A stretch of DNA of 64,000 nt, from contig UBXV01000038.1 in NCBI GenBank assembly GCA_900469625.1, positions 78,725 through 142,724 on the forward strand, in the 5' to 3' direction. The stretch is from Hyphomicrobiales bacterium. GTDB taxonomy: Bacteria > Pseudomonadota > Alphaproteobacteria > Rhizobiales > Rhizobiaceae. The notes beneath the pieces were generated by a model. It did not search any database. It had not been told where the DNA came from and saw only the letters and a list, made by a program, of their open reading frames with translations. Position 1 is the first letter of the stretch. Every line of letters begins with the position of its first letter. The position numbers were made by a program, and so were the translations under genes. Shown here piece by piece: positions 55,358-63,623 of this stretch.

Positions 55358-56524
55358 ATGCAGCCGCAGCGGCCCTTGCGCATCATCCACTGCTTCAGAT
55401 CGCCGGTGGGCGGAATTTTCCGACACGTGCGCGATCTGGCGGAAGCGCATGCCGTGGCCGGCCATCAAGTCGGCATTCTCTGCGACAGCACAACGGGCGG
55501 AACCTACGAGGATTCGCTTTTCGACGAGATCCGGCCGCATCTTGCACTGGGACTGGTGCGCATGCCGATCCATCGTTCGATCGGGCCAATGGATTTTGCC
55601 GCGCTGTGGCGCGGCTACAAGGAAATCAGAAGTTTGCAACCGGATGTGCTGCATGGGCACGGCGCCAAGGGTGGCGCCATCGCCCGCCTCATCGGTTCAG
55701 CCTTGCGGGTCAACAAGTATAGCGTAGCCCGCCTCTATTCGCCGCATGGAGGCAGTCTCCATTACAGCCCGAGGTCGCTTGCCGGCAGGATCATCTTCCC
55801 GCTGGAGCGATTTCAGGAACGCCTTACGGACGCGCTGGTCTTCGTCTGCGATTTCGAGCGTCAGACGTACTTTGCCAAGGTCGGCAAGCCGCGCGAACGC
55901 CACGCGCTGATCTATAACGGCATAGACGACCGCGAGTTCGAAGCCGTCGATGCACGGCCGGATGCGGTCGATTTCCTCTATATCGGCATGATGCGGGACC
56001 TCAAGGGACCCGATCTCTTTGTCGAGGCCTTTTCCCGCACCGAGCGGATGGTCGGCCGGCCGCTTTCTGCGCTGATGGTCGGCGATGGACCGCAACAGGG
56101 CGAGTATCGCGACCTGGCGGTCGAGCAGGGTCTGGGCCGGCGTATCGCCATGCGCCCGGCCATGAACGCGCGCGAAGCCTTCGCGCTGGCGCGCCACGTC
56201 GTCATTCCGTCCCGTGCCGAATCCATGCCCTATATCGTGCTCGAGGCGGTGGCGGCGCAAAAGCCGGTCATTGCAAGCCGGGTCGGCGGCATCCCGGAGA
56301 TCCTGGGCAAGGGCAGCGCCGCGTTGGCCGAACCGTCGGATGCGCAGTCGCTTGCGACGATCATGACAGCGGCGATCGTCGAAAAGGATTGGGCCAGCCG
56401 TTTGATGCCCGAGCCGCACACGTTCAAATCCAGGTTTGCCTCTTCTGTTATGACGGCGGAGATGTTGCAGCTTTACGGCGATCTGAACCAATCTGTGCGA
56501 ACCAGCGCAAAGGCCTCGACGTAA
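55358..56524 (+). CDS. glycosyltransferase family 4
   Basis: A 388-residue GT-B glycosyltransferase. N-terminal fold RIIHCFRSPVGGIFRHVRDLAEAHAVAGHQVGILCD. C-terminal donor-site region RPAMNAREAFALARHVVIPSRAESMPYIVLEAVAAQKPVIASRVGGIPEI with the E-x7-E-like motif (ESMPYIVLE). ATG 55358 starts 5 nt after the Wza-like stop, so it is co-transcribed. It adds a sugar to a lipid-linked intermediate on the cytoplasmic side; sugar unknown. Confidence 0.92.
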   Translation: MQPQRPLRIIHCFRSPVGGIFRHVRDLAEAHAVAGHQVGILCDSTTGGTYEDSLFDEIRPHLALGLVRMPIHRSIGPMDFAALWRGYKEIRSLQPDVLHGHGAKGGAIARLIGSALRVNKYSVARLYSPHGGSLHYSPRSLAGRIIFPLERFQERLTDALVFVCDFERQTYFAKVGKPRERHALIYNGIDDREFEAVDARPDAVDFLYIGMMRDLKGPDLFVEAFSRTERMVGRPLSALMVGDGPQQGEYRDLAVEQGLGRRIAMRPAMNAREAFALARHVVIPSRAESMPYIVLEAVAAQKPVIASRVGGIPEILGKGSAALAEPSDAQSLATIMTAAIVEKDWASRLMPEPHTFKSRFASSVMTAEMLQLYGDLNQSVRTSAKAST

Positions 56525-56580
56525 GCGTTTCTTAGTGGCTTTCTGCTATACGGACTGGGACTTCAGTGCGGAAAGAAACG

Positions 56581-58143
56581 ATGAACGAGTTTAAGCGGTC
56601 GGACGCGTTCGACCCCGAATCCATTCGCAAGAAGATTTCGGAGATTCGCACCCGCGCGCCCGAAGACATGGCCAACGGCGACGCTCGGACCGAGCTCAAC
56701 CCGCTCGCTCGGCAGATTGCCGAACAGTTCCGGGACGACACCTTTTCCCCGGCCATGATCATGGGCTTGATGCGCCTGTTCGAATTCAGCGCGCTGTTTG
56801 CCATCGGCTACGCCATCAACACGCTTTACGTGCAGCCGAGCCTCGATCAGTTGCCGCTCTATCTTGCGATCCTCATCGGCGGCTCTGCACTGGCCGTGGC
56901 GGCGATGCAACTCGCAGACACCTACCAGGTGCCGGCGTTGCGTGCCTGGCTGCGGGTCATCCCGCGTATCCTCGCCTCATGGGCAATCGCATTCGGCGGC
57001 ATCGCCGTCGCCCTTTTCTTTCTCAAGTCCGGCCACCAGTATTCGCGTGTCTGGTTCGGCGGCTGGTTCATTTCCGGCGCGGTCTTCCTCATTGCCGAAC
57101 GCGCCTTCATTGCCTATTCGATCCGTCACTGGGCACGCAACGGCACGATGGAACGGCGCGCCGTCGTCGTTGGCGGCGGCCAGCCGGCCAAGGACCTGAT
57201 CCGCACGCTGGAACACCAGCCCGACAACGACATCCGGATCTGCGGCATCTTCGACGATCGCGACGAGCGCCGCTCGCCGAACGTTATCGCTGGCTATCCC
57301 AAGCTTGGGACCGTCGATGAACTCGTCGAGTTCGCCCGCCTGGCGCGCATCGACATGCTGATCATCTCGCTGCCGCTGACGGCCGAAAAACGCATCCTAC
57401 AGCTCTTGAAGAAGCTCTGGATCCTTCCTGTCGATATCCGGCTTGCGGCCCACGCGAATAATCTGCGCTTCCGCCCGCGCAGCTATTCCCACGTCGGCGA
57501 CGTGCCGATGCTCGACATCTTCGACAAGCCGATCGCCGATTGGGATTCGGTTGCCAAGCGCAGCTTCGACATCTTCTTCAGCGTCGTCGCTCTCCTGCTT
57601 CTGTGGCCGGTCATGCTCGGCGCAGCGATTGCGGTGAAGGTGACCTCCCCCGGGCCGATCATCTTCAAGCAGAAGCGCCACGGCTTCAACAACGAGATCA
57701 TCGACGTCTACAAGTTCCGCTCGATGTACACGCATCTGAGCGACCCGACCGCTCGCAACGCCGTGACGAAGGGCGACGCCCGCGTCACGCCGGTCGGCCG
57801 CTTCATCCGCAAATCCTCGATCGACGAGCTGCCGCAGATCTTCAACGTTCTCAAAGGCGAGCTGTCGCTTGTTGGTCCACGCCCCCACGCCGTCCTGGCG
57901 CAGACCCAGAACCGCACATATTCCGACGTCGTCGAGGGATACTTCGCGCGCCACCGCGTCAAGCCCGGCGTCACCGGCTGGGCGCAGATCAATGGCTGGC
58001 GCGGCGAGATCGACCATGACGACAAGATCCGTTTGCGTACCGCCTTCGATCTTCACTACATCGAGAACTGGTCGCTGCTTTTCGATCTGAAGATCCTGTT
58101 CCTGACGCCGTTCCGCCTGCTCAACACGGAAAACGCCTATTGA
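56581..58143 (+). CDS. undecaprenyl-phosphate glycosylphosphotransferase (initiating enzyme)
   Basis: A 520-residue membrane protein that starts repeat-unit synthesis by moving a sugar-1-phosphate to undecaprenyl phosphate. Four N-terminal helices (about 70-180) and a cytoplasmic Rossmann-like domain (VVVGGGQPAKDLIRTLE) are followed by the catalytic bacterial sugar transferase domain: KRSFDIFFSVVALLLLWPVM, SPGPIIFKQKRHGFN, YKFRSMYTH, DELPQIFNVLKGELSLVGPRPH and GWAQINGWRGEIDH. This is the WbaP/UppE-type layout. ATG 56581 follows GGAAAGAAACG. Its stop overlaps the next start. Confidence 0.95.
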   Translation: MNEFKRSDAFDPESIRKKISEIRTRAPEDMANGDARTELNPLARQIAEQFRDDTFSPAMIMGLMRLFEFSALFAIGYAINTLYVQPSLDQLPLYLAILIGGSALAVAAMQLADTYQVPALRAWLRVIPRILASWAIAFGGIAVALFFLKSGHQYSRVWFGGWFISGAVFLIAERAFIAYSIRHWARNGTMERRAVVVGGGQPAKDLIRTLEHQPDNDIRICGIFDDRDERRSPNVIAGYPKLGTVDELVEFARLARIDMLIISLPLTAEKRILQLLKKLWILPVDIRLAAHANNLRFRPRSYSHVGDVPMLDIFDKPIADWDSVAKRSFDIFFSVVALLLLWPVMLGAAIAVKVTSPGPIIFKQKRHGFNNEIIDVYKFRSMYTHLSDPTARNAVTKGDARVTPVGRFIRKSSIDELPQIFNVLKGELSLVGPRPHAVLAQTQNRTYSDVVEGYFARHRVKPGVTGWAQINGWRGEIDHDDKIRLRTAFDLHYIENWSLLFDLKILFLTPFRLLNTENAY

Positions 58144-59384
58144 GCACCGTCGACACATCACATCCTGTCGTCTTTCGGCCGCAGCTCGCAGCACTTTCCC
58201 TTTTCGGTTCGTGGCTGGTGGCGCTTGCCGTGTTTCTGTCGGGTTTCGTGATTGCGGAGCCGGCGCCCTATGAGCTGTTCCTGGTGGCGCTTATCGGGCT
58301 CTGGGCGCTGTTCGGCCTGAAGATCTCCCGCTTCGTGGCGCCCCTCCTGACGCTGCTCACCCTGTTCATGATCGGCGGGATCCTGTCGCTGATGACGATG
58401 GCCGACCTGACCAAGGGACCGATGTACATGGCGGTCTCCGGCTTTCTGGCGCTGTCGTCCGTCTTCTTCGCGGCCATCATCGAAGACCGCCATCAACGGC
58501 TTCCCCTCATCTTCAACGCGTGGGTCGCCGCCGCCGTCCTGACCGCCCTGCTCGGCATCTTCGGCTACTTCGGAGCGATCCCGGGGGCGGAGAACTTTAC
58601 CCTTTACGACCGCGCCAAGGGCGCGTTCCAGGATCCGAACGTCTTCGGGCCGTTCCTCGCGGTCCCGGCTCTTTACCTGATCCATGGATTGCTGACACAG
58701 CCCATTCGCAAGGCTCCGCCAAAGATCGCAGCACTGCTGACCCTGGCACTCGGCGTCTTCCTTTCGTTTTCGCGCGCAGCCTGGGCGCTGAACCTGTTCT
58801 GCGTCGTCGCGTTCATCTTCGTGATGCTGCTCAAGGAGCGCAACGGCCTTTTCCGCCTGCGCATCCTGGTCATCGCGCTCGTCGGTGGGCTCTTCGTCGT
58901 CGGCGCCCTGCTGGCCGCGCTGCAATCGGAACAGGTCGCGACGCTTTTTTCCAGCCGTTCGCAACTGGTACAGGATTACGATGGCGGTCACCTTGGCCGT
59001 TTCGACCGACACCGTATCGGGTTCCTCCTGTCGATGGAGAAGCCGCTCGGCATCGGACCGATGGTCTTCAGCACGATTTTCCCGGAAGACGAGCACAACG
59101 TCTGGCTGAAATCGTTGACCTCCTATGGTTGGCTCGGCTTCGTGAGCTATGTCGCACTGATCATCTGGACGCTCACGCTCGGCTTCCGTTTCCTGTTGCT
59201 CGATCGGCCCTGGCAAACCTATCTGATGATCGCCTGGGTCGTGCTGATCGGCCATGTCGGCGTCGGCAACGTCATCGACACCGACCACTGGCGCCACTTC
59301 TACCTGCTTGTCGGGATCGTCTGGGGCTGTGCTGCGCTGGAATATCGACACCGCCTGAAAGCCCGCGCCGGATGGCAGCAATGA
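58140..59384 (+). CDS. O-antigen ligase/Wzy-polymerase family membrane protein
   Basis: A 414-residue integral membrane protein of about twelve helices. The large periplasmic loop contains GHLGRFDRHRIGFLLSMEKPLGIGPM and DEHNVWLKSLTSYGWLGFVSYVALI, which fit the Wzy_C/ligase family. No ATG gives a full-length product: TTG 58140 overlaps the previous stop (TATTGA), so it is the likely start. Polymerase or ligase for the repeat units. The next gene overlaps by ATGA. Confidence 0.9.
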   Translation: MSTVDTSHPVVFRPQLAALSLFGSWLVALAVFLSGFVIAEPAPYELFLVALIGLWALFGLKISRFVAPLLTLLTLFMIGGILSLMTMADLTKGPMYMAVSGFLALSSVFFAAIIEDRHQRLPLIFNAWVAAAVLTALLGIFGYFGAIPGAENFTLYDRAKGAFQDPNVFGPFLAVPALYLIHGLLTQPIRKAPPKIAALLTLALGVFLSFSRAAWALNLFCVVAFIFVMLLKERNGLFRLRILVIALVGGLFVVGALLAALQSEQVATLFSSRSQLVQDYDGGHLGRFDRHRIGFLLSMEKPLGIGPMVFSTIFPEDEHNVWLKSLTSYGWLGFVSYVALIIWTLTLGFRFLLLDRPWQTYLMIAWVVLIGHVGVGNVIDTDHWRHFYLLVGIVWGCAALEYRHRLKARAGWQQ

Positions 59385-60571
59385 ATATGGAATATCCCTT
59401 GCCGCATCGCCCCGCTGCCGCACCCCTTCGTCTGCTCGAAGTGCTCGAGCCGAGCGGCGGCGGATCGGGCCGTCATTTCATCGACCTTTGCCGCGGCATG
59501 CATCTGCGCGGCCATCATGTGGAGGCGGTCTTTTCCCCCGTGCGTGCGGAGGAGAGCTTTGTTCGCGAGCTGAAGGCCGTTGGTCTTCCAGCGCTGCATG
59601 CCGTCGACATGCAGCGCGCGCCTGGTCCTTCGGACGTCCCGGCCTTCCTGGCCCTGCGCCGGATCATGAAAGAACATGGGCCATTCGATATCGTGCACGG
59701 CCACAGCTCGAAAGCCGGCGCGCTGACACGCCTGCGCCTGCCCGGTCGGCACATTCCCCGCATCTACACGCCGCATGCATTCCGCACCCTCGACCCGACG
59801 CTTGGGCGCGGCGGAAGGATGATTTATGGTGCGATCGAATGGGGCCTCGCCTGGTTCTATACCGACCATCTCATCTGCGTTTCCGATGACGAGCGTTCGC
59901 ATGCCGTGTCGCTGCACATGCCGCAAGAGCGTATGTCGGTCATCGTCAACGGCGTAGACCCGCCCTCCCCCGACATGGCCCGGACGATCAGGGCCAGCTT
60001 CGGAATTACGCCCGATGCATTCGTCTTCGGCTTCATTGGCCGGCTGACCGCACAGAAGGCACCCGAGCGGCTCGTTGCGGCCTTTAGGCATGTGGCCGGA
60101 TCGGTGAAGAACAGCCATCTCGTGATGGTGGGCGCCGGTGAAATGGAAGGCCGGTTGCGGCAAGCCATGGCCGAAAGCGGCCTTCAGAACCGCATGCACC
60201 TCACATCCGCATTTACCGGACCGCAAGCCGCGCCCGCTTTCGACGTGCTTGTCATGCCGAGCCGCTACGAGGCGATGTCCTATGTGATGCTCGAGGGAGC
60301 GGCGGCCGGAAAGCCGATCATCGCCAGTGACATCGGTGGCGCGCGAACGGTGATCGAGCACGGCGGCAATGGCTTTATCGTTAAGAACAGTGACGATGTC
60401 TCCGAACTCTCCAAGACCATGATTGCGGCTGCGGCACCCGAAACCTTCGCCCGGCTCGCGAGTGTAGCCGACCGCCTGAAGACCCGCTTCACGCTCGACA
60501 CCATGCTCGATCGAACAGAGATGCTCTACTGGAAGCTGGCGGAGCGACGCCGAGCCCGGATTGGCGCCTGA
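59381..60571 (+). CDS. glycosyltransferase family 4 (second)
   Basis: A 396-residue GT-B enzyme. N-terminus RLLEVLEPSGGGSGRHFIDLCRGMHLRGHHVEAVFSP; donor site GFIGRLTAQKAPERLVAAFRHV and MPSRYEAMSYVMLEGAAAGKPIIASDIGGARTVIEHGGNGFIV with the E-x7-E motif. Start ATG 59381 overlaps the Wzy-like stop (ATGA); ATG 59372 is also possible. Last gene of the polysaccharide operon. Adds a later sugar of the repeat unit. The upstream open frame in this phase is an accidental extension through the Wzy-like gene. Confidence 0.92.
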   Translation: MNMEYPLPHRPAAAPLRLLEVLEPSGGGSGRHFIDLCRGMHLRGHHVEAVFSPVRAEESFVRELKAVGLPALHAVDMQRAPGPSDVPAFLALRRIMKEHGPFDIVHGHSSKAGALTRLRLPGRHIPRIYTPHAFRTLDPTLGRGGRMIYGAIEWGLAWFYTDHLICVSDDERSHAVSLHMPQERMSVIVNGVDPPSPDMARTIRASFGITPDAFVFGFIGRLTAQKAPERLVAAFRHVAGSVKNSHLVMVGAGEMEGRLRQAMAESGLQNRMHLTSAFTGPQAAPAFDVLVMPSRYEAMSYVMLEGAAAGKPIIASDIGGARTVIEHGGNGFIVKNSDDVSELSKTMIAAAAPETFARLASVADRLKTRFTLDTMLDRTEMLYWKLAERRRARIGA

Positions 60572-60879
60572 GTTCCAAAGCGGTTCATCAAAGGCGGACG
60601 GCGCAGATCCTTGGGCTCCGTGCCCATTCCCTCAAAGTGGGTGGTTGACCGAACGAAGCACCTTCGAGCGTTTGCCATTCAGGCGGAAACGCAGAAACGC
60701 TTTATGTCTCTGTCTTTGCGCTTTTCCTGGGAGTGCTTTGGTCTGTTGTACGCGATGTGCCGCCTGATCGCCGAGGCCCGCGAACGGCCACTCAGCATCG
60801 GCGCCGCGCGCTGACGGCATTGCCGGTTTGCCAAGGAAGAGTTTCTGTCAATCACCCCTTGGGGGCTTGGTGATTGAAA
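60572..60879. other. intergenic region between the polysaccharide operon and the att site
   Basis: About 308 bases. A 67-codon open frame (60611-60814) has no ribosome binding site and no family features, so no gene is called. No obvious terminator hairpin with T-run was found for the operon. Confidence 0.45.
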
Positions 60880-60924
60880 TGGTCGGAGCGGCGGGATTCG
60901 AACCCACGACCCCTTGACCCCCAG
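60880..60924 (-). mobile_element. tRNA-Pro(GGG) 3' fragment: putative attachment-site junction
   Basis: On the minus strand the 45 nt run from the anticodon loop (CTGGGGG) through TCAAG, a T arm GTGGGTTCGAATCCCGC, and the acceptor half CGCTCCG-A-CCA to the encoded CCA. The 5' half of the tRNA (D arm, 5' acceptor strand) is missing and replaced by unrelated sequence. This is the classic footprint of tyrosine-recombinase integration into a tRNA 3' end: the host copy displaced on one side, the intact gene expected on the other side, beyond 64000. Confidence 0.85.
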
Positions 60925-61139
60925 GAGAGTAGGCTAGTTTTATGAAAGCCTTGTAGTGCAGGCGATTGCGGCATGTCTAGTGGGGTTGTTCGGGACTTAT
61001 TTCGGGACTCTGTGTCGCAAATTTGACTTTGCCGCACCAGCGCATGGCTATGGACTTCAGTGGAATCGGTTGCACACTTTTGCCCCTCGACCAGACCGAA
61101 CCGGCCACTAATCTCACCTCACCACAAGAGGAGATACCC

Positions 61140-61316
61140 ATGAATCGAGCCCGTGACGTGGAGACGATGACGGACGAGGAACTGGTCGAGATCTGCGGGA
61201 TGATCCTGCAAGCGGCTCTGGACAAAGACATACTGCCTCGGGATATCGAACCCATAGCCAGCGCGGCCGTCGACGAAGCTCTACGGCGACGGACTATCCG
61301 AGTGGCAATGCATTAG
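61140..61316 (+). CDS. small hypothetical protein, 58 residues
   Basis: No family recognised. An acidic helical protein (DVETMTDEELVEICGMILQAALDKD, IEPIASAAVDEALRRRTIRVAMH). ATG 61140 has a strong AGAGGAGATACC site, which supports expression. First gene inside the putative island. Confidence 0.65.
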   Translation: MNRARDVETMTDEELVEICGMILQAALDKDILPRDIEPIASAAVDEALRRRTIRVAMH

Positions 61317-61372
61317 CGTACCCTTGTGAACGCGATTTCCTGCCCTACTCTCTTTTTCAGGAGGAACCGCCG

Positions 61373-61618
61373 ATGCCGAAAATTCCTGCGCCGAAACACC
61401 CAAAGACCCACCCAGATCGAGACCTCCTTTGCCAGGAGGCGATCGAGGCCGAATTCCAGTCACTCGCCGATCGAGCAGAGGCGGCCGGCTGGTCACGCGA
61501 AGAGGTGGCAACGGCGCTGATGGAATTGGCGGACAACCATTTCTTGGGCCTGAATGCGAACGCGGAAATGTTCGAGCTCGGCGCCGGGGTCGTCCTACTC
61601 GCGCGCAAACCGCATTGA
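61373..61618 (+). CDS. small hypothetical protein, 81 residues
   Basis: Unknown. It starts with a Pro/Lys-rich stretch (MPKIPAPKHPKTHPDR) and is then helical (CQEAIEAEFQSLADRAEAAGWSREEVATALMELADNHFLGLNANAEMF). ATG 61373 follows GGAGGAACCGCCG, a strong site. Part of the plus-strand row of small genes in the island; the AGWSREEVATALMELADNH region resembles a short helical adaptor seen in rhizobial accessory proteins, but this is an impression. Confidence 0.7.
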   Translation: MPKIPAPKHPKTHPDRDLLCQEAIEAEFQSLADRAEAAGWSREEVATALMELADNHFLGLNANAEMFELGAGVVLLARKPH

Positions 61619-61696
61619 TCACCCGAAATCAGGTCGTTGACTCTTTCTGCCAAAGAGAACATTTGTAGAACGAATGAACTCAGAAGGCATTGCAAA

Positions 61697-61867
61697 ATGA
61701 GCGACGAAACCGGCGAGGTCAAAGCACCAGCAGCTGGCCCCTATGTCCACTATTGCGAACACCCAGGCTGCAAGAAATGGGGGAGCTTCGGTTTCGCTGT
61801 CGGAAGGGCCACGCCGAACTGGTTCTGCTACGAGCATCGGCCGGAGTGGAAGAAGCGCAATGCCTAA
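61697..61867 (+). CDS. small CxxxxC...CxxH protein, 56 residues
   Basis: A putative zinc-binding miniprotein: HYCEHPGCKKWGSFGF has two cysteines four residues apart, and NWFCYEHRPEWKK has a third Cys and a His. Such proteins are common and unassigned in rhizobial accessory DNA. ATG 61697. Overlaps the next gene by 8 nt, so they are coupled. Confidence 0.72.
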   Translation: MSDETGEVKAPAAGPYVHYCEHPGCKKWGSFGFAVGRATPNWFCYEHRPEWKKRNA

Positions 61868-62354
61868 GAACGGTGCCTGGTGGCTTTCCGAGATGGTCGC
61901 CAAGGTTCGGGTCGAATGCTCCTGCGGCATGAAGAAGCAATATGACGCCAAGACACTGCTGGAGCGCGCCGGCGATTTGCCGATGCCCTCACTTTTGGGC
62001 AAGCTGGCGGAAGCCAACGGCTGCTCGAAAACCAAGAGCACCTTCAATGATCGCTGCCAACTGCGATACAGCGACCCAATGCCGTCGGAGGCCCCCTCCC
62101 TCCCGATGGTGGCGGCCGGCAACGCGGAGCCAGCCGGACGACCGGAAGAAATCACCTTCGCCAATCTGCCGGAATGGTATGAGCTTTTCTGCAAATGCAA
62201 ACGTTGCGGCCGAGAACGTCACCTTGATAGGCACGATCTAGCGCGTCGATTCGGCACGGCTCAGTCTATTGTGGCCCTTGGTCGACGTATGAGCTGCCAG
62301 CAGTGCAGCAACAACAACGGCAACGTGATCCGGGTTGGAAAACAGAGACGGTGA
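61860..62354 (+). CDS. tandem zinc-ribbon-like protein, 164 residues
   Basis: Not in a family I know. Two similar cysteine units: residues 20-66 (VECSCGMKKQYD, ERAGD, NGCSKTK, DRC) and 111-149 (CKCKRCGRERHLD, ARRFG, SCQQCSN), each with a C-x1/2-C-G start, a D-x3-L-x2-R-x-G middle and a C...C end. The joining 40 residues are Pro/Ala-rich. This suggests an internally duplicated zinc ribbon, perhaps for nucleic acid or protein contact. The start overlaps the 56-residue gene. It is the last plus-strand gene before the ligase. Confidence 0.75.
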   Translation: MPKNGAWWLSEMVAKVRVECSCGMKKQYDAKTLLERAGDLPMPSLLGKLAEANGCSKTKSTFNDRCQLRYSDPMPSEAPSLPMVAAGNAEPAGRPEEITFANLPEWYELFCKCKRCGRERHLDRHDLARRFGTAQSIVALGRRMSCQQCSNNNGNVIRVGKQRR

Positions 62355-62426
62355 CTATCGACAGGGGCGCGGGAACAATGCCCGCTGGCGCGAGTTTTAC
62401 AAGCTCCGCAACGTAGCAACTCTCTA

Positions 62427-62457
62427 AGGCCGCTCGTCCCCCAGGGGCCTATTTTTT
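62427..62457 (+). terminator. weak terminator after the small-gene row
   Basis: AGGCC / GGCCT arms followed by ATTTTTTT on the plus strand, 73 nt after the 164-residue gene and overlapping the end of the convergent ligase gene. Weak stem. Confidence 0.4.
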
Positions 62458-63426
62458 TAGCTTGAACACATCGACGTTGTCGGCCCGCTCGCGCATGCCC
62501 TTGAACGAAGGGTGCCGCAGCTTTCCGTCGCTGGTGACCTCGGTATAGGTGATCTCGGCGACGAAGGCCGGCTCACAGAACACGGCGTTCTTGCGCTTGA
62601 GTGCGACCGGTGGCGCCTTCGTCGGCATGGCAGAGAGTTGCTTTCGAAGGTCGCGGGCCATCTTGTCGGTGAAGCCCGTGCCAACCCCGCCCACGTAGAC
62701 CAGCTCGTCGCCTCGCCTAGCCGCCAGCAATAGCCGCGAGATCGCACCCGGCACCTTCGTCGATGGCTCGAACCCGACCACAACAAACCCGTCGCTCTGA
62801 GTGCATTTCAGCTTCAGCCAGTCGCCCGTCCTACCGGATCGATACGGTGCCCGCCGGTTCTTCGCGATGATACCTTCAAGCATGAACTTGCAGGCCTGCG
62901 CCAAGATGGCGGCGCCGTCGCCCTCGATCTCGTCCGATAGCCGGATGATCGAGCCGCCGTCGTGGAGCGCGTCTTCGAGGATCTGTCGACGCTCTTGCTG
63001 CTCCATGCCGCGCAGGTCATGGCCGTCGAAGTAGAGAAGGTCGAAGGCGAAGAACAGCGCCTCTCCGGCGACCCGCTTGCCGCCCCGGCCGCCGAGAGCC
63101 GCCTGCAGCATCCCGAAGTTCGAGCGACCCGCTTCATCGAGAACGACCGCCTCACCGTCGAGGATCATAGTCGTCGGGCCGAGCGCCTTCGCAGCAGCTT
63201 CTATCGCAGGGAAACGATGCGTCCAATCATGGCCGCCACGCGTCAGAATGCGCACGCTGCTAGGTTCGACATGGACCGCCAATCGATACCCATCCCACTT
63301 GATCTCGAATGCCCAATCGCAAGCCGGCACTTTCTTGGCAAGCAGCGCCAGACAGGGCTCTACGCGATCCGGCATTGGATCCGCCGTTGGCCTACGAGGC
63401 GGTTTCTTTCTCAGCGTTTTAGCCAT
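62449..63426 (-). CDS. ATP-dependent DNA ligase (LigD-ligase-domain / LigC type)
   Basis: A 325-residue stand-alone ligase. Motif I is AFEIKWDGYRLAV with the adenylated Lys43, motif III-like FFAFDLLYFDG, motif IV EGIIAKNR, and motif V DWLKLKC. The C-terminal OB-fold part includes VVGFEPSTKVPGAISRLLLAARRGDELVYVGGVGTGF. It has the NTase and OB domains of LigD but not the polymerase or phosphoesterase domains. It would seal nicks or, with Ku, act in end joining; no ku gene is in the window. ATG 63426. Located inside the putative island. Confidence 0.93.
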   Translation of the reverse strand: MAKTLRKKPPRRPTADPMPDRVEPCLALLAKKVPACDWAFEIKWDGYRLAVHVEPSSVRILTRGGHDWTHRFPAIEAAAKALGPTTMILDGEAVVLDEAGRSNFGMLQAALGGRGGKRVAGEALFFAFDLLYFDGHDLRGMEQQERRQILEDALHDGGSIIRLSDEIEGDGAAILAQACKFMLEGIIAKNRRAPYRSGRTGDWLKLKCTQSDGFVVVGFEPSTKVPGAISRLLLAARRGDELVYVGGVGTGFTDKMARDLRKQLSAMPTKAPPVALKRKNAVFCEPAFVAEITYTEVTSDGKLRHPSFKGMRERADNVDVFKLKK

Positions 63427-63623
63427 TCCGCATTAACGCATGAAACAGCAAAAACGTCTAAGCGGCGCCTCTTCGCAGGTCGCCACCCGCAGGCGGGATG
63501 AACATGACCGCGACGGCGCGCGATCCGCAACGCACCGGAGCCGGGAAGCAATGTTCGCGAGCGGGAAGTCACGACCGGCAGCGCGAGACGGATACCTTTG
63601 CGCAACCAGGAGGAGACCGAGCA

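Noticed and set aside
58520..59380. Upstream extension of the second GT4 gene to 683 codons
   Set aside because: It is an out-of-frame reading of the Wzy-like gene; the GT fold begins only near 59400.
60852..61037. 61-codon frame reading SRGRGFESRRS
   Set aside because: This is the translation of the tRNA-Pro fragment on the minus strand, a common artefact.
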